DNA of 64,000 bases from Pseudomonas synxantha (GCF_900105675.1 NZ_LT629786.1:3720001-3784000); one strand, 5' to 3'; positions 34,945 through 45,474 are shown, counted from the stretch's first letter. Notes: generated by a model from the sequence alone, not told the origin. Program-made: numbers and translations.

Positions 34945-35010
34945 GCTTGCGCCCATCGCCTTGCGCCCAGGGTATAAAGGCCGGCTGCCATCCTTTACCA
35001 AGAGCCCGAT

Positions 35011-35691
35011 ATGAAACTGCTGATCGTCGAAGACCAACCCAAAACCGGCCACTACCTGCGTCAGGGCCTGGCCGAGGCTGGCTTTACCACCGAACTGGTG
35101 GCCGACGGCACGACCGGCCAGCACCTGGCGCTGACCGGTGACTATGACTTGTTGATCCTCGATGTGATGCTGCCGGGCCGCGACGGCTGGCAGATCCTGC
35201 AGGCGGTGCGCAGTGCCGGCCTGGATATGCCGGTGCTGTTCCTCACCGCCCGCGATGCCGTGGAAGACCGTGTGCATGGCCTGGAACTGGGCGCCGACGA
35301 TTACCTGGTCAAGCCCTTCGCCTTTTCCGAACTGCTGGCGCGGGTGCGCACCTTGTTGCGCCGTGGCAGCAGCACACCGCAGGAAACCACCCTGCAACTG
35401 GCCGACCTGAGCCTGGACCTGATCCGCCGCCGGGTCGAGCGCGACGGCCAGCGCATCGACCTCACCGCCAAGGAATTTGCCCTGCTGGAAATGCTGCTAC
35501 GCCGCCAGGGCGAAGTGCTGCCCAAGACCCTGATCGCTTCCCAGGTCTGGGACATGAACTTCGACAGCGACACCAACATCATCGAAGTGGCGATCCGTCG
35601 CCTGCGCCTTAAAGTCGATGACAACTTCCCCAACAAACTGATCCACACCGTGCGCGGCATGGGTTATGTGCTGGAGGAGCGGTTCACGTGA
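35011..35691 (+). CDS. copR: Copper response regulator CopR
   Basis: A 226-residue OmpR-type response regulator: receiver domain with the acceptor Asp in L-L-I-L-D-V-M-L-P at about 51, the conserved Lys in Y-L-V-K-P-F, and a C-terminal winged helix ([17 protein letters not shown]). Its gene overlaps copS by 4 bp (GTGA). The neighbouring cupredoxin and copper box point to copper sensing (CusR/PcoR/CopR group) rather than another metal. Confidence 0.9.
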   Translation: MKLLIVEDQPKTGHYLRQGLAEAGFTTELVADGTTGQHLALTGDYDLLILDVMLPGRDGWQILQAVRSAGLDMPVLFLTARDAVEDRVHGLELGADDYLVKPFAFSELLARVRTLLRRGSSTPQETTLQLADLSLDLIRRRVERDGQRIDLTAKEFALLEMLLRRQGEVLPKTLIASQVWDMNFDSDTNIIEVAIRRLRLKVDDNFPNKLIHTVRGMGYVLEERFT

Positions 35692-37034
35692 TCAAGCGCC
35701 TGTCCCTGGCCAGCCGCCTGGCGCTGCTGTTTGCCGCCTGCACGGCGGTGGTCTCGTTGATTGCCGGGGTGCTGTTCAACCGCGCCAGCGAGGCGCACTT
35801 TATCGAACTGGACCAGCAACTGCTCGACAGCAAGCTGGTGGCCCTGCGCAGCGCCTTGCAGGGTGTCGACTCGCGGGAAGCCTTTGCCCTGCGAGGCCCA
35901 CAATTACGCGCAGAACTTGATCACCAGCCCGACTTCACCTTGCGCATCACGGCGGCCGACCAGCGCTGGGTGGACGGTGCGCCGTACCTCAGCGTGCCCG
36001 CAGCACCCGGCCTGCACAGCCTGCAAAATGCCGGCACCGACTACCGTGTGTACAACGCGCCGTTGACGCCCGGCCAACCCGGCTCGCCACAGCTGAGCCT
36101 GATCCTCGATATCACCCACCATCAGCACTTTCTGGAGCGTATGCAGCGTTTGATCTGGCTGACCGTCGGCCTCTCGGCCCTGGCCACTGCCCTGCTCGGC
36201 GCCTGGGCTGCGCGCAGTGGGTTGCGACCGTTGCGACGCATGGGCGAAGTGGCCGCCAGCGTTTCCGCCCACTCCCTGACCCAACGCCTGCCCCAGGCGC
36301 AAATGCCGGTGGAGCTGGCGGAATTGGCCCAGGCCTTCAATGCCATGCTGGAGCGCCTGGACGACGCGTTCCAGCGCCTGTCGGCGTTCTCCGCCGATAT
36401 CGCCCACGAACTGCGCACACCGCTCTCCAATCTGCTGACCCAGACCCAGGTGATCCTCACCCAGCCGCGCCCATTGGAGGATTACCGCGAAGCGCTGCAC
36501 AGCAATCTGGAGGAATTGCAATGGATGGCGCAACTGGTCAACGACATGCTGTACCTGGCCAAGGCCGACCACGGCTTGCTGGTACCGACACGTGAACCTT
36601 TGGCCCTGGCCGATGAAGTCGACGCGTTGCTGGAGTTCTTTGCGTTACTGGCAGATGAAGCACAGGTCAGCCTGGTACGCGAAGGCACCGCCCATACGCT
36701 GGGCGATCGCGGCATGTTGCGCCGGGCCTTGTCGAACTTGCTGGATAACGCGCTGCGGTTTACCCCACCAGGCGGTGAAATACGGGTGCGGATGGACGAA
36801 GGCGTGACACTTGCGGTTGAGAACACCGGGGATGGCATTCCAGCGCAGTTATTGCCGCGGTTGTTTGACCGTTTCTACCGGGCCGACCCGTCAAGGCGTG
36901 CAGGCAGTAGTGAGCATGCAGGGCTGGGGTTGGCGATTACCCAATCGATTGTGCGGGCCCATGGGGGGAGGATTTATTGTGAGTCGCAGGCGGGATGGAC
37001 AAGGTTTGTGATCGAGTTGCCCAAGGGAGATTGA
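35688..37034 (+). CDS. copS: Copper sensor histidine kinase CopS
   Basis: A 448-residue membrane kinase. TM1 is at about 10-30, a periplasmic sensor loop runs to ~150, TM2 is at ~152-175, followed by a HAMP domain. The HisKA box is [13 protein letters not shown] with the phospho-acceptor His near 240. The ATPase domain has N-L-L-D-N-A-L-R-F (N box), E-N-T-G-D-G-I-P (G1) and L-F-D-R-F-Y-R. GTG start overlapping the copR stop gives translational coupling. The periplasmic loop has few His/Met, as in other CopS. Copper specificity is inferred from neighbours. Confidence 0.88.
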   Translation: MIKRLSLASRLALLFAACTAVVSLIAGVLFNRASEAHFIELDQQLLDSKLVALRSALQGVDSREAFALRGPQLRAELDHQPDFTLRITAADQRWVDGAPYLSVPAAPGLHSLQNAGTDYRVYNAPLTPGQPGSPQLSLILDITHHQHFLERMQRLIWLTVGLSALATALLGAWAARSGLRPLRRMGEVAASVSAHSLTQRLPQAQMPVELAELAQAFNAMLERLDDAFQRLSAFSADIAHELRTPLSNLLTQTQVILTQPRPLEDYREALHSNLEELQWMAQLVNDMLYLAKADHGLLVPTREPLALADEVDALLEFFALLADEAQVSLVREGTAHTLGDRGMLRRALSNLLDNALRFTPPGGEIRVRMDEGVTLAVENTGDGIPAQLLPRLFDRFYRADPSRRAGSSEHAGLGLAITQSIVRAHGGRIYCESQAGWTRFVIELPKGD

Positions 37035-37052
37035 TGCAGGCTGGGCCGGCCC

Positions 37053-37142
37053 CATCGGGGGCAAGCCCCCTCCCACATTTTGACCTCATTGTTCCTGAAT
37101 AAACGCGGTCCAGTGTGGGAGGGGGCTTGCCCCCGATAGCGG
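37053..37142. repeat. REP pair in reversed (tail-to-tail) order
   Basis: ATCGGGGGCAAGCCCCCTCC first, then GTGGGAGGGGGCTTGCCCCC: the two copies face the opposite way from standard REPINs here. It lies between convergent copS and the lol permease gene. Confidence 0.85.
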
Positions 37143-37151
37143 TCTGAGGCC

Positions 37152-38396
37152 TTACGAGTACCTCAGCGCATGCGCCGGCTCAATCTTCGCCGCCCGATAC
37201 GCCGGGTAAATCGTCGCCAAAAAGCTCAATACAAACCCCGCCGAACAAATCAGCAATACGTCCCCACCTTGCAACTCCGAAGGCAGGTTGCTGACGAAGT
37301 ACACGTCCGAGCTGAAGATATGCTGCCCGCTGACCCGCTCCAGCCAGCCCACCAACTCACTGACATTCAGCGCTGCGATCACCCCCAGCACCCCGCCAAT
37401 CAGGGTACCGACCACACCAATCACCGTGCCCTGCACCATGAAGATCGCCATGATCTGCCGGGGCGTGGCGCCGATGGTGCGCAGGATCGCGATGTCCGCG
37501 CCCTTGTCGTTCACCACCATGATCAAGGTAGCGATGATATTGAACGCGGCCACGGCGACGATCATCAGCAACAGCAGGCCGATCATGGTCTTTTCCATTT
37601 TCATCGCGCTGAACAGGCTGCCCTGGGTGTGGGTCCAGTCATCGGGCTTGTAGGCTGCGCCCAGGCTGGTGGCGATATCCGCCGAGACCTTGGGTGCCGC
37701 GTACAGGTCTTTTACCGCCAGGCGCACGCTTTGCACCTGGTTGGGCTGCCAATGCTGGATTTCTGCCGCGTCGGCCATGTGGATCAGCGCCATGGAGCCA
37801 TCCAGCTCGGCGCCCACCTTGAAGATACCCACCACGTTCAGCCGTTGCATGCGCGGTGTGATGCCACCTGGGGCGCTGCTGAGTTCCGGCACGATCAGGG
37901 TCAGCTTGTCGCCCACATTCAGGCGGAAGCGGCGTGCGGTGATATCGCCGACCACCACGCCGAACTCACCGGGCTTCAGGTCGTCCAGCTTGCCGCGCAC
38001 AATGTGCTGGGTCACGATCGACACCTTGCCTTCCTGGGCCGGATCGATGCCGCTGATCTCGATCGGCTGCATGGCGCCCTTGTAGGAGAACATACCGTCC
38101 ATCTGCGTGAAGGGTACGGCGGCGGTGACTTGCGGATTCTTCATCGCCGCGGCGGCCACCGGTTGCCAATCATCAATCGGCTTTACGCCGACGATGGTGG
38201 CGTGGGGCACCATGCCGAGGATGCGCGAGCTCATTTCGCGCTGGAAGCCGTTCATCACCGAGAGCACCACGATCATGGCCAATACGCCCAGGGCGAGGCC
38301 GATCATCGAGGTCATCGAGATAAACGAGACAAAACGGTTGCGGCGCTTGGCGCGGGTATAGCGCGTGCCGATGAAAATGGATAACGGTCTGAACAT
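37152..38396 (-). CDS. Lipoprotein-releasing ABC transporter permease (LolC/LolE family, second copy)
   Basis: A 414-residue FtsX/MacB-type permease of the Lol exporter, which lifts mature lipoproteins from the inner membrane for LolA. It has an N-terminal TM (after M-F-R-P-L-S-I-F-I-G-T-R-Y), a large periplasmic domain at ~50-260, and three C-terminal TMs. It is about half-identical to the 416-residue gene upstream of lolD. By gene order it corresponds to lolE of E. coli, but the two paralogues cannot be told apart by eye, so no symbol is given. A strong intrinsic terminator lies between it and lolD. Confidence 0.9.
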   Translation of the reverse strand: MFRPLSIFIGTRYTRAKRRNRFVSFISMTSMIGLALGVLAMIVVLSVMNGFQREMSSRILGMVPHATIVGVKPIDDWQPVAAAAMKNPQVTAAVPFTQMDGMFSYKGAMQPIEISGIDPAQEGKVSIVTQHIVRGKLDDLKPGEFGVVVGDITARRFRLNVGDKLTLIVPELSSAPGGITPRMQRLNVVGIFKVGAELDGSMALIHMADAAEIQHWQPNQVQSVRLAVKDLYAAPKVSADIATSLGAAYKPDDWTHTQGSLFSAMKMEKTMIGLLLLMIVAVAAFNIIATLIMVVNDKGADIAILRTIGATPRQIMAIFMVQGTVIGVVGTLIGGVLGVIAALNVSELVGWLERVSGQHIFSSDVYFVSNLPSELQGGDVLLICSAGFVLSFLATIYPAYRAAKIEPAHALRYS

Positions 38397-38410
38397 TCGC
38401 GTACACCGCC

Positions 38411-38448
38411 TGAAAAAATGAAAAAGCCCGACGCCAGGCGCCAGGCTT
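38411..38448 (-). terminator. Intrinsic terminator between lolD and the last lol permease gene
   Basis: On the minus strand AAGCCTGGCGC-CTG-GCGTCGGGCTT forms an 11-bp stem (two G-U pairs), followed by a U-rich run (TTTTTCATTTTTTC). It lies just after the lolD stop (38457) and 28 nt before the next start (38396). Confidence 0.75.
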
Positions 38449-38456
38449 GAAACAGG

Positions 38457-39140
38457 TCAGATGGCGACCAGGTGACCTTCCTGCAGGTGCAACACGCGGT
38501 CCATCTGCCGGGCCATGCTCATGTCATGGGTCACCACCAGGAACGCGGTGCGCATCTGGGTGCTCAGTTCCAGCATCAAGTCCTTGATGCCCTGGGCGGT
38601 GTGGGAGTCGAGGTTGCCGGTAGGCTCGTCGAGCATCACCAGGCCCGGGTTGTTCACCAGGGCGCGGGCAATCGCCACACGCTGGCGCTCGCCGCCGGAC
38701 AGTTCGGCCGGCTTGTGCTCCAGGCGGTGGCCGAGGCCGACGCGCTCCAGCAAGGCGGTGGCACGCTGGCGCGCTTCGGGGATCGCGGTCTTGCCGATCA
38801 ACAGCGGCATGCACACGTTTTCCAGGGCGGTGAATTCCGGCAACAGGTGGTGGAACTGGTACACAAAGCCCAACGAACGGTTGCGCAGTTGCCCACGGGC
38901 CTTTTCATTCAACGCCGAAAGCTCTTCGCCGGCCAGCCACACGCTGCCCTGGGACGGCGTATCGAGGCCGCCCAGCAGGTTGAGTAAGGTACTTTTGCCG
39001 GAACCTGAACTGCCGACGATTGCCACGCGCTCGCCCGGGTGCAGTTCAAGTTGCAGGTTGGACAGCACCACCACAGACTCCGGGCCTTCCTCGTAGGATT
39101 TGCCCAGGTTGCGGCAGCTCAGGATTGCTTTTTCACTCAT
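38457..39140 (-). CDS. lolD: Lipoprotein-releasing ABC transporter ATPase LolD
   Basis: ATPase of the LolCDE exporter, on the cytoplasmic face. Walker [10 protein letters not shown] at about 41-49, signature [10 protein letters not shown], Walker B V-M-L-D-E-P-T-G, and the LolD block [10 protein letters not shown] are clear. The ATG at 39140 (M-S-E-K-A-I-L-S-C) matches homologues. A Met at 39155 overlaps the upstream gene stop (ATGAGTGA) and would add five residues. It is coupled to the upstream permease. Confidence 0.95.
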   Translation of the reverse strand: MSEKAILSCRNLGKSYEEGPESVVVLSNLQLELHPGERVAIVGSSGSGKSTLLNLLGGLDTPSQGSVWLAGEELSALNEKARGQLRNRSLGFVYQFHHLLPEFTALENVCMPLLIGKTAIPEARQRATALLERVGLGHRLEHKPAELSGGERQRVAIARALVNNPGLVMLDEPTGNLDSHTAQGIKDLMLELSTQMRTAFLVVTHDMSMARQMDRVLHLQEGHLVAI

Positions 39141-39147
39141 GCCCGAT

Positions 39148-40398
39148 TCACTCATAACGTAATGCCTGTGCTGGCTGGGTACGTGCCGCGCGCCAGGCTG
39201 GATACAGGGTGGCAAGGAAGCTCAGGACCAACGCAGCGCCGCCCACCATCAGCACGTCCTGGGTTTGCACCTGGGACGGCAGGTAATCGATGAAGTAGAC
39301 GTCAGCGTTGAGAAACTTGTGGCCGATCACTTTTTCTAGCAGGGCGATGGCGGCGCTGACGTTCAACGCGGCGAGGATGCCCACCGCCGTGCCGATCAAG
39401 GTGCCGACCACGCCGATCACGGTGCCCTGCACCATGAAGATCGCCATGATCTGCCCCGGCGTGGCGCCCAGGGTGCGCAGGATGGCGATATCGCCCTTCT
39501 TGTCGTTCACCACCATCACCAGCGTGGAAATGATGTTGAAGGCAGCAACCGCCACGATCAGCAGCAACAGCAGGCCGATCATGGCTTTTTCCATGCGGAT
39601 GGCCTGGTACAGGTTGCCGTGGGTGCGGGTCCAGTCGCGGGCATAGTACTGCGACTCGCCCAGGTGCTGGGCGATTTCCCAGGCGCCGCGCGGCGCATCG
39701 AACAGGTCATTGAACTTCAGGCGCAGGCCCTGCACCTGGTCCGGCTGCCAGCGATGCAGGCGGGCCAGGTCGGTGAGGTTGGTCAGGCCGATGTAACCGT
39801 CGATCTCGCCGGCGCCGACATGGAAGGTGCCAACCACGGTAAAGCGCTTCATGCGCGGGAACATGCCGGCCGGGGTCACGGTGACTTCCGGAGCGACGAA
39901 GGTCAGCTTGTCACCGACGCCCACGTCGAGCTTGGCCGCGGCCTTGTCGCCGATGACGATGCCAAAACTGCCGGGCGCCAGGTCGTCGAGCTTACCCTGC
40001 AGCATGAACCGGTCGATGATCGAGACGTTGCGCTCCTGGGCCGGGTCGATGGCATTGAGCAGGATCTTCTGCACCTTGCCGTCGTTGGTCAGCAACCCCT
40101 GCATCTGGGTAAACGGCGCAACGGCCACCACCTTGGGGTTCTGCTTGACCTTGGCGGCCAGGCTTTGCCAGTCATCGATGGGCGCGTCGCCCTCGATGGT
40201 CGCGTGGGGCACCATGCCCAGCACGCGGGTACGCATCTCATGATCGAAGCCGTTCATCACCGACAGCACCACGATCATCACGACCACGCCCAGGGCGAGA
40301 CCGATCATCGAGGTCAAGGAAATGAACGACACAAAATGATTGCGACGCTTTGCACGGGTATAACGCGTGCCAATAAATACGAAGAGAGGTCTGAACAT
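39148..40398 (-). CDS. Lipoprotein-releasing ABC transporter permease (LolC/LolE family, first copy)
   Basis: A 416-residue membrane subunit of the lipoprotein exporter, first gene of the lol cluster. It shares the N-terminal [13 protein letters not shown] stretch, the periplasmic MacB-like domain and three C-terminal TMs ([28 protein letters not shown]) with its paralogue. By order it would be lolC, the subunit that recruits LolA in E. coli, but this is not certain. Its stop abuts lolD. Expression of all three is essential in most Gram-negatives. Confidence 0.9.
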   Translation of the reverse strand: MFRPLFVFIGTRYTRAKRRNHFVSFISLTSMIGLALGVVVMIVVLSVMNGFDHEMRTRVLGMVPHATIEGDAPIDDWQSLAAKVKQNPKVVAVAPFTQMQGLLTNDGKVQKILLNAIDPAQERNVSIIDRFMLQGKLDDLAPGSFGIVIGDKAAAKLDVGVGDKLTFVAPEVTVTPAGMFPRMKRFTVVGTFHVGAGEIDGYIGLTNLTDLARLHRWQPDQVQGLRLKFNDLFDAPRGAWEIAQHLGESQYYARDWTRTHGNLYQAIRMEKAMIGLLLLLIVAVAAFNIISTLVMVVNDKKGDIAILRTLGATPGQIMAIFMVQGTVIGVVGTLIGTAVGILAALNVSAAIALLEKVIGHKFLNADVYFIDYLPSQVQTQDVLMVGGAALVLSFLATLYPAWRAARTQPAQALRYE

Positions 40399-40492
40399 GT
40401 CGGGGCTTGTTCGGAGGAAAAGAAGACGTCCCGGTGGCGGGGTCTGGTAAGCAGCTTTACACTCAGACCATTACCGTAACCTGGGGTTCGCC

Positions 40493-41077
40493 ATGTCGAC
40501 ATTAGATGAAGAAGAGCGCCGCGAATACTACCGTATCGACGACATGATCGCACTTCAAATCAGCACATTGTCTGGCCCCGAAGCGGCGAGCAAGGAAGTG
40601 TTGCTGGATGATTCGCCGCTGTTCAACCTGCTGAGCGAACTGCACCTGAGCGAATTCGAAGCCCAGCACCTGCTGCGCCAGATCAGCGAGAAAGACCGCA
40701 GCCTGGCAGCGTTCCTCAAAGTGCAGAACAAACGCCTGGACCTGCTCAGCCAGGTCATGGCCCGCGGCCTGCTGAATGAAGTAGGCGCGCCGCAACCGGT
40801 GATTCTTTCCGAGGGCGGTATCGACTTCCAGCACCCTACCCCGCTGGCACCCGATACTCACCTGGCGGTCAAGCTGGTGCTGATGCCCCAGGCGCTCGGC
40901 CTGTTGCTGCGCGCGCGGGTGACCCATTGCGATCCCAAGGGCGACGGCTTTGCTGTGGGCACGGAATTCGAATCCATGACCGATGCCCAACGCCAGTTGC
41001 TGGCGCGCTACATCCTGCAGAAACAGGCGCAGGAACGGCGCCTGGCGCGAGAACAAAGTGACGCCCAGGACACCTGA
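40493..41077 (+). CDS. PilZ-domain protein (PA2989-like)
   Basis: A 194-residue protein starting M-S-T-L-D-E-E-E-R-R-E-Y-Y-R-I-D-D. The N-terminal R-R-E-Y-Y-R is the PilZ RxxxR-like motif. The middle is helical, and the C-terminal half forms a beta-rich PilZ fold (G-G-I-D-F-Q-H-P-T-P-L; G-T-E-F-E-S-M). It resembles xDGC/YcgR-N-terminal-like Pseudomonas proteins found next to lolE. Cyclic di-GMP binding is likely but the second motif (here S-E-G-G-I-D-F in place of D-x-S-x-x-G) is imperfect. It diverges from the lol cluster. Confidence 0.75.
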   Translation: MSTLDEEERREYYRIDDMIALQISTLSGPEAASKEVLLDDSPLFNLLSELHLSEFEAQHLLRQISEKDRSLAAFLKVQNKRLDLLSQVMARGLLNEVGAPQPVILSEGGIDFQHPTPLAPDTHLAVKLVLMPQALGLLLRARVTHCDPKGDGFAVGTEFESMTDAQRQLLARYILQKQAQERRLAREQSDAQDT

Positions 41078-41120
41078 ATTCGTATGACCCCGCCAGATCA
41101 CCTGGCGCAAAGGAGCAACT

Positions 41121-41843
41121 GTGACCCTGATCTACGGCCACCGCGGTGCCAAAGGCGAAGCACCGGAAAACACCCTGACCAGCTTTCAGGAGTGCCTCAA
41201 GCACGGCGTGCGCCGTTGCGAACTGGATTTGCACCTATCCATGGACGGCGAGCTGATGGTCATCCACGACCCGACCCTCAAGCGCACCGCCGACCGGCGC
41301 GGCAAAGTCGTCGAGTACTCGGCAGCCGACCTGGTGAAAATGGACGCGCGCAAAGGCGGCCCAGGCTGGGTCACCCCGTGCCCGATCCCGCGGCTGGAGG
41401 AGCTGTTCGAAAAGTGCGACTTCGATCACTGGCAACTGGAAGTCAAAAGCGCCTCGCGTACCCGTGCTGCGACCACCGTGCTGGCAATCCGTGAAATGGC
41501 CGTGCGTTTTGGCCTGATGGACAAGGTCACCGTGACGTCAAGCTCGCGGGAAGTGCTCAAGGCGGCGGTCGAACTCACCCCGGACCTGTCACGCGGCCTG
41601 GTCGCCGAATATGCCTGGCTCGACCCGTTGAAGGTCGCGCAGAACTATGGCTGTGAATACTTGGCGTTGAACTGGACGCTGTGCACCCCTGAGCGGCTGG
41701 AAAAAGCCCAGCGCCAGGGCCTGCACGTGTCCGTGTGGACAGTCAACGAACCCGCGCTGATGCGCAGGCTCGCCGACTTCGGCGTAGATAGCCTGATTAC
41801 AGACTTTCCCGGTTTGGCCACTGCCACCCTCGGGAATTACTGA
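41121..41843 (+). CDS. Glycerophosphodiester phosphodiesterase
   Basis: A 240-residue GDPD-family enzyme that cuts glycerophosphodiesters to glycerol-3-phosphate and an alcohol. Catalytic parts are seen: H-R-G-A near residue 6, E-N-T-L-x-S-F, E-L-D-L-H-L, and I-H-D-P-T-L-K-R-T. The GTG start follows AAAGGAG by 6 bp. No signal peptide is present, so it is cytosolic, as UgpQ rather than periplasmic GlpQ. It is 44 bp after the PilZ gene and may be co-transcribed. A GC-rich hairpin lies downstream. Confidence 0.9.
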   Translation: MTLIYGHRGAKGEAPENTLTSFQECLKHGVRRCELDLHLSMDGELMVIHDPTLKRTADRRGKVVEYSAADLVKMDARKGGPGWVTPCPIPRLEELFEKCDFDHWQLEVKSASRTRAATTVLAIREMAVRFGLMDKVTVTSSSREVLKAAVELTPDLSRGLVAEYAWLDPLKVAQNYGCEYLALNWTLCTPERLEKAQRQGLHVSVWTVNEPALMRRLADFGVDSLITDFPGLATATLGNY

Positions 41844-41854
41844 AATCGGTCTCC

Positions 41855-41879
41855 CCGGCCGGCTCAGGCCACCGGCCGG
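41855..41879. terminator. GC-rich hairpin between convergent GDPD and sthA genes
   Basis: CCGGCCGG-N9-CCGGCCGG gives an 8-bp stem, extendable by a few pairs. No U-run follows on either side, so it may stop RNA polymerase only weakly or protect 3' ends. Confidence 0.55.
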
Positions 41880-41885
41880 AGCCGC

Positions 41886-43280
41886 TCAAAAAAGCCGGTT
41901 GAGGCCGTCGTAGGCGGCCACCCGATAGGCTTCGGCCATCGTCGGGTAGTTGAAGGTGGTGTTGACGAAATACTTGAGGGTGTTGAGATCACCCGGCTGG
42001 CTCATGATCGCCTGGCCGATGTGCACGATCTCCGACGCCTGGTAGCCGAAGCAATGCACGCCGAGGACTTCCAGGGTTTCCCGGTGGAACAGGATCTTCA
42101 GCATGCCTTGCGGCTCACCGGCGATCTGCGCACGCGCCATGCTCTTGAAGAACGCCTTGCCCACTTCGTAAGGCACCTTGGCCTTGGTCAGCTCGTGCTC
42201 GTTCTTGCCGATGGAGCTGATCTCGGGAATCGTGTAGATCCCGGTCGGCACATCGTTCACGTAGCGCCAGCTGCCATTGTCGACGATGCTGCCGGCGGCC
42301 GAACGGCCCTGGTCATGGGCGGCGCTGGCCAGGCTGGGCCAGCCGATCACGTCACCGGCACCGTAGATATTGGTCACACAGGTGCGATAGTTCTCGTCCA
42401 CTTCGATCTGGCCACGGCTGTTGACCTTGACCCCGATGTTTTCCATGCCCAGCTTGTCGGTGTTGCCGGTACGGCCGTTGCACCACAGCAAGGCGTCGGC
42501 CTTGATCTTCTTGCCGGACTTGAGGTGCAGGATCACCCCGTTGTCCAGGCCTTCGACCCGCTCGTACTCTTCGTTGTGACGCACGGTGATGTTGTTGTTG
42601 CTGAAGTGGTAGCTCAACGCCTGGGAGATTTCCGAGTCGAGGAAGCTGAGCAACTGGTCACGGTTGTCCACCAGTTCCACCAGCACACCCAGGCCGCTGA
42701 AGATCGAGGCGTACTCACAGCCAATCACGCCGGCGCCATAGATGATCAGTTTGCGCGGGGTGTGGCCCAGGCTGAGGATGGTGTCGCTATCGTAGATACG
42801 CGGGTGGTGGAAATCGATGTCCGCCGGACGATACGGGCGCGAGCCGGTGGCAATGATGATGTGCTTGGCCACCAGCTTCTCGACCACACCGTTGGCGCAG
42901 ACCACTTCGACGGTTTGCTCATCGGCGAAGCTGCCGGTGCCGAAGAACAGGTCGACGCGGTTACGGGCGTAATAGCCGGTGCGCGAGGCGACTTGCTTGG
43001 AGATGACTTTTTCGGCGCTCTTCAATACATCCGGGAACGAGAACCAACGTGGCTCGCCAATGGCCCGGAACATCGGGTTGGTATTGAATTGCATGATCTG
43101 GCGCACCGAGTGACGCAACGCCTTGGACGGGATGGTACCCAGGTGGGTGCAGTTGCCGCCGACCTGGCGACGGCTATCGACCATCGCCACCTTGCGCCCT
43201 GCTTTGGCAGCGTTCATCGCCGCACCTTCTCCAGCTGGGCCGGAACCCAGTACCACCACGTCGTAGTTGTAGACAGCCAT
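41886..43280 (-). CDS. sthA: Soluble pyridine nucleotide transhydrogenase
   Basis: FAD enzyme that transfers reducing equivalents between NADPH and NAD+, mainly reoxidising excess NADPH in the cytosol. The 464 residues start with the FAD loop [12 protein letters not shown]. The site that holds a redox disulphide in related reductases reads [13 protein letters not shown]: the second Cys is replaced, a known mark of SthA. The NAD(P) site is [11 protein letters not shown]. It stands alone and is convergent with the GDPD gene. Confidence 0.95.
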   Translation of the reverse strand: MAVYNYDVVVLGSGPAGEGAAMNAAKAGRKVAMVDSRRQVGGNCTHLGTIPSKALRHSVRQIMQFNTNPMFRAIGEPRWFSFPDVLKSAEKVISKQVASRTGYYARNRVDLFFGTGSFADEQTVEVVCANGVVEKLVAKHIIIATGSRPYRPADIDFHHPRIYDSDTILSLGHTPRKLIIYGAGVIGCEYASIFSGLGVLVELVDNRDQLLSFLDSEISQALSYHFSNNNITVRHNEEYERVEGLDNGVILHLKSGKKIKADALLWCNGRTGNTDKLGMENIGVKVNSRGQIEVDENYRTCVTNIYGAGDVIGWPSLASAAHDQGRSAAGSIVDNGSWRYVNDVPTGIYTIPEISSIGKNEHELTKAKVPYEVGKAFFKSMARAQIAGEPQGMLKILFHRETLEVLGVHCFGYQASEIVHIGQAIMSQPGDLNTLKYFVNTTFNYPTMAEAYRVAAYDGLNRLF

Positions 43281-43535
43281 GCGTACTCCTCAGAACAGGC
43301 CAGGCGTACGGTTGGACGCCGGGCTAAATCATGCCGCGGCCAGCGGGCATGAAGGACAATTTGGCTCAAGTGTGTGAACCGGGGCACAGTCTATAGAAGG
43401 CCGAGCGCCGCGAACATTAACCCTTGGTCGCGTCGTAGGCCAGTGTTGCCATACTACAGGACGCAAATCAGCGCCGATTTCGGAATGAGCATTATGCGAC
43501 AACTCTCATCTGTTTAATGTGTCGACTGAGCCATC

Positions 43536-43563
43536 GCTATCGGGGGCAAGCCCCCTCCCACAT
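43536..43563. repeat. Single REP element
   Basis: One ATCGGGGGCAAGCCCCCTCC-type copy in the spacer between sthA (upstream side) and gap. No partner copy is seen. The rest of this ~390-bp spacer shows only the gap terminator. Confidence 0.75.
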
Positions 43564-43623
43564 TGTCATGTGTACGCAAATCACACTGTGGAGGCCCTCC
43601 AGGCAACACAAAATCCACAGCCA

Positions 43624-43655
43624 TAAAAAAGCCCCGAACCAGTCGGGGCTTTCTC
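43624..43655 (-). terminator. Intrinsic terminator of gap
   Basis: AAAGCCCCGA and TCGGGGCTTT pair around AACCAG. On the minus strand the stem is followed by a U-run, 18 bp past the gap stop. Confidence 0.85.
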
Positions 43656-43670
43656 ATTCAGCCCAAAGGC

Positions 43671-45134
43671 TTAGCGCGGGAACGCAGGCGGGTTGACCCC
43701 AGCCATGTCTTCCATCACGCGAACCACCTGGCAGCTGTAGCCGAACTCGTTGTCGTACCACACGTACAGCACAACGCGGTTGTCCTGGGTGATGGTCGCT
43801 TCGGCATCCACCACACCGGCGTGGCGCGAGCCGACGAAGTCGGTGGAGACCACTTCCTGGGAATTGACGAAGTCGATTTGCTTGTGCAGATCGGAGTGCA
43901 GCGCCATGTAGCGCAGGTACTCGTTCATCTCTTCACGGGTGGCGGCTTTCTCAAGGTTCAGGTTGAGAATGGCCATCGACACGTTTGGCGTCGGTACGCG
44001 GATCGCGTTACCGGTCAGCTTGCCGGCCAGCTCAGGCAGGGCCTTGGCAGCAGCGGTGGCAGCACCGGTCTCGGTGATCACCATGTTCAACGCGGCGCTG
44101 CGACCACGGCGATCGCCCTTGTGGAAGTTGTCGATCAGGTTCTGGTCGTTGGTGTACGAGTGAACGGTTTCAACGTGGCCGTTGACGATGCCGAACTTGT
44201 CATTCACCGCCTTGAGCACCGGCACGATGGCGTTGGTGGTGCAGGACGCGGCGGAGACGATCTTGTCGTCAGCGGTGATTTCAGCGTGGTTGATACCGTG
44301 CACGATGTTCTTGAGCTTGCCTTTGCCAGGCGCGGTCAGCACAACGCGGTCGATACCCGGGCAAGCCAGGTGCTGGCCCAGGCCCTCGGCATCACGCCAT
44401 ACGCCGGTGTTGTCCACCAGCAGGGCGTCCTGGATGCCGTACTGGGTGTAATCCACCTCAGTCGGGTTCTTCGCGTAGATCACCTGGATCAGGTTACCGT
44501 TGGCGGTGATGGTGTTGTTTTCTTCATCGATGGTGATGGTGCCGTTGAACGAACCGTGTACCGAATCGCGACGCAGCAGGCTGGCGCGTTTGGTCAGGTC
44601 ATTCTCGGCGCCTTTGCGCACCACGATGGCACGCAGGCGCAGGCCGTCGCCGCCACCGGTTTTCTCGATCAGGATGCGCGCCAGCAGGCGGCCGATACGC
44701 CCGAAGCCGTACAGCACTACGTCGGTACCTTTGCGAGGGGCGGCGTTTTGCTGGCCAACCACATCGGCCATTTCTTCACGCACGAACTGCTCGGCGCTAC
44801 GGCCGGCACCTTCCTTGCGGAACTTGTAGGCCAGCTTGCCCAAGTCTACCGAGGCCGCGCCGAGCTTGAGCTCGCTCATGGCCTTGAGCAGTGGGAATGT
44901 TTCGTGGACGGAGAGTTCGCTGTCGTCGGCGGAGCGATGGCGCGCAAAGCGGTGCGCCTTGAGAATCGCGATGACAGACTGGTTGATCAGGCTGCGGCCA
45001 TAGATCGAGCTCACCACATTGTTATTGCGGTACAGCTGGCCGATAAGCGGAATCATCGCTTCTGCGAGTGCTTCACGGTCGATCCATTCACCAAGACACT
45101 GGTCGGGCTTCTGAGTCACGGGAACCTTCCACAT
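43671..45134 (-). CDS. gap: Glyceraldehyde-3-phosphate dehydrogenase (long form)
   Basis: NAD(P)-dependent GAPDH of central carbon metabolism. At 487 residues it is ~150 longer than classical GAPDH: the N-terminal ~125 residues are an extra helical domain, and the catalytic core starts near V-V-L-Y-G-F-G-R-I-G-R. The active-site Cys is in S-A-A-S-C-T-T-N-A at about 296, and the substrate loop W-Y-D-N-E-F-G-Y is intact. Pseudomonas carry this long form (as P. aeruginosa PA3001) beside a classical one; it is associated with gluconeogenic growth. It is divergent from mfd across a 340-bp spacer. Confidence 0.92.
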   Translation of the reverse strand: MWKVPVTQKPDQCLGEWIDREALAEAMIPLIGQLYRNNNVVSSIYGRSLINQSVIAILKAHRFARHRSADDSELSVHETFPLLKAMSELKLGAASVDLGKLAYKFRKEGAGRSAEQFVREEMADVVGQQNAAPRKGTDVVLYGFGRIGRLLARILIEKTGGGDGLRLRAIVVRKGAENDLTKRASLLRRDSVHGSFNGTITIDEENNTITANGNLIQVIYAKNPTEVDYTQYGIQDALLVDNTGVWRDAEGLGQHLACPGIDRVVLTAPGKGKLKNIVHGINHAEITADDKIVSAASCTTNAIVPVLKAVNDKFGIVNGHVETVHSYTNDQNLIDNFHKGDRRGRSAALNMVITETGAATAAAKALPELAGKLTGNAIRVPTPNVSMAILNLNLEKAATREEMNEYLRYMALHSDLHKQIDFVNSQEVVSTDFVGSRHAGVVDAEATITQDNRVVLYVWYDNEFGYSCQVVRVMEDMAGVNPPAFPR

Positions 45135-45474
45135 GTAGGGGCTGAAAAAAGGGGCTACATTATGTCGCCCGGCTGCACGATGAGCAATGCGCGAGGGGCA
45201 ACAAAAAGCCCTTGCAAAAAATTACCACCGCGCTACAGCCCAGGAAATACGCGGGTTCCAGAAGGCCACTAGTTGAGCAGACGGGTCGACTTGTCCGTAA
45301 CCCTCCTAAACATTCGCGCTTTTTGGCACTACATATTGAGTCAAAACCCGGCATTGTTTGTCTTAGCCACTACATTTCCTACAAACCGTAATAGGCACAG
45401 TCAGCAACTGACAGGCGGCACCTCGGGCCGTTACAATTACCGACTTTGTCGCAACGCTTGGAGCTCAACCTTCC
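45135..45474. other. Divergent promoter region gap / mfd
   Basis: 340 bp without a gene. It must carry the promoters of gap and mfd, but I could not pick a convincing -35/-10 pair, operator or RNA. Confidence 0.45.
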
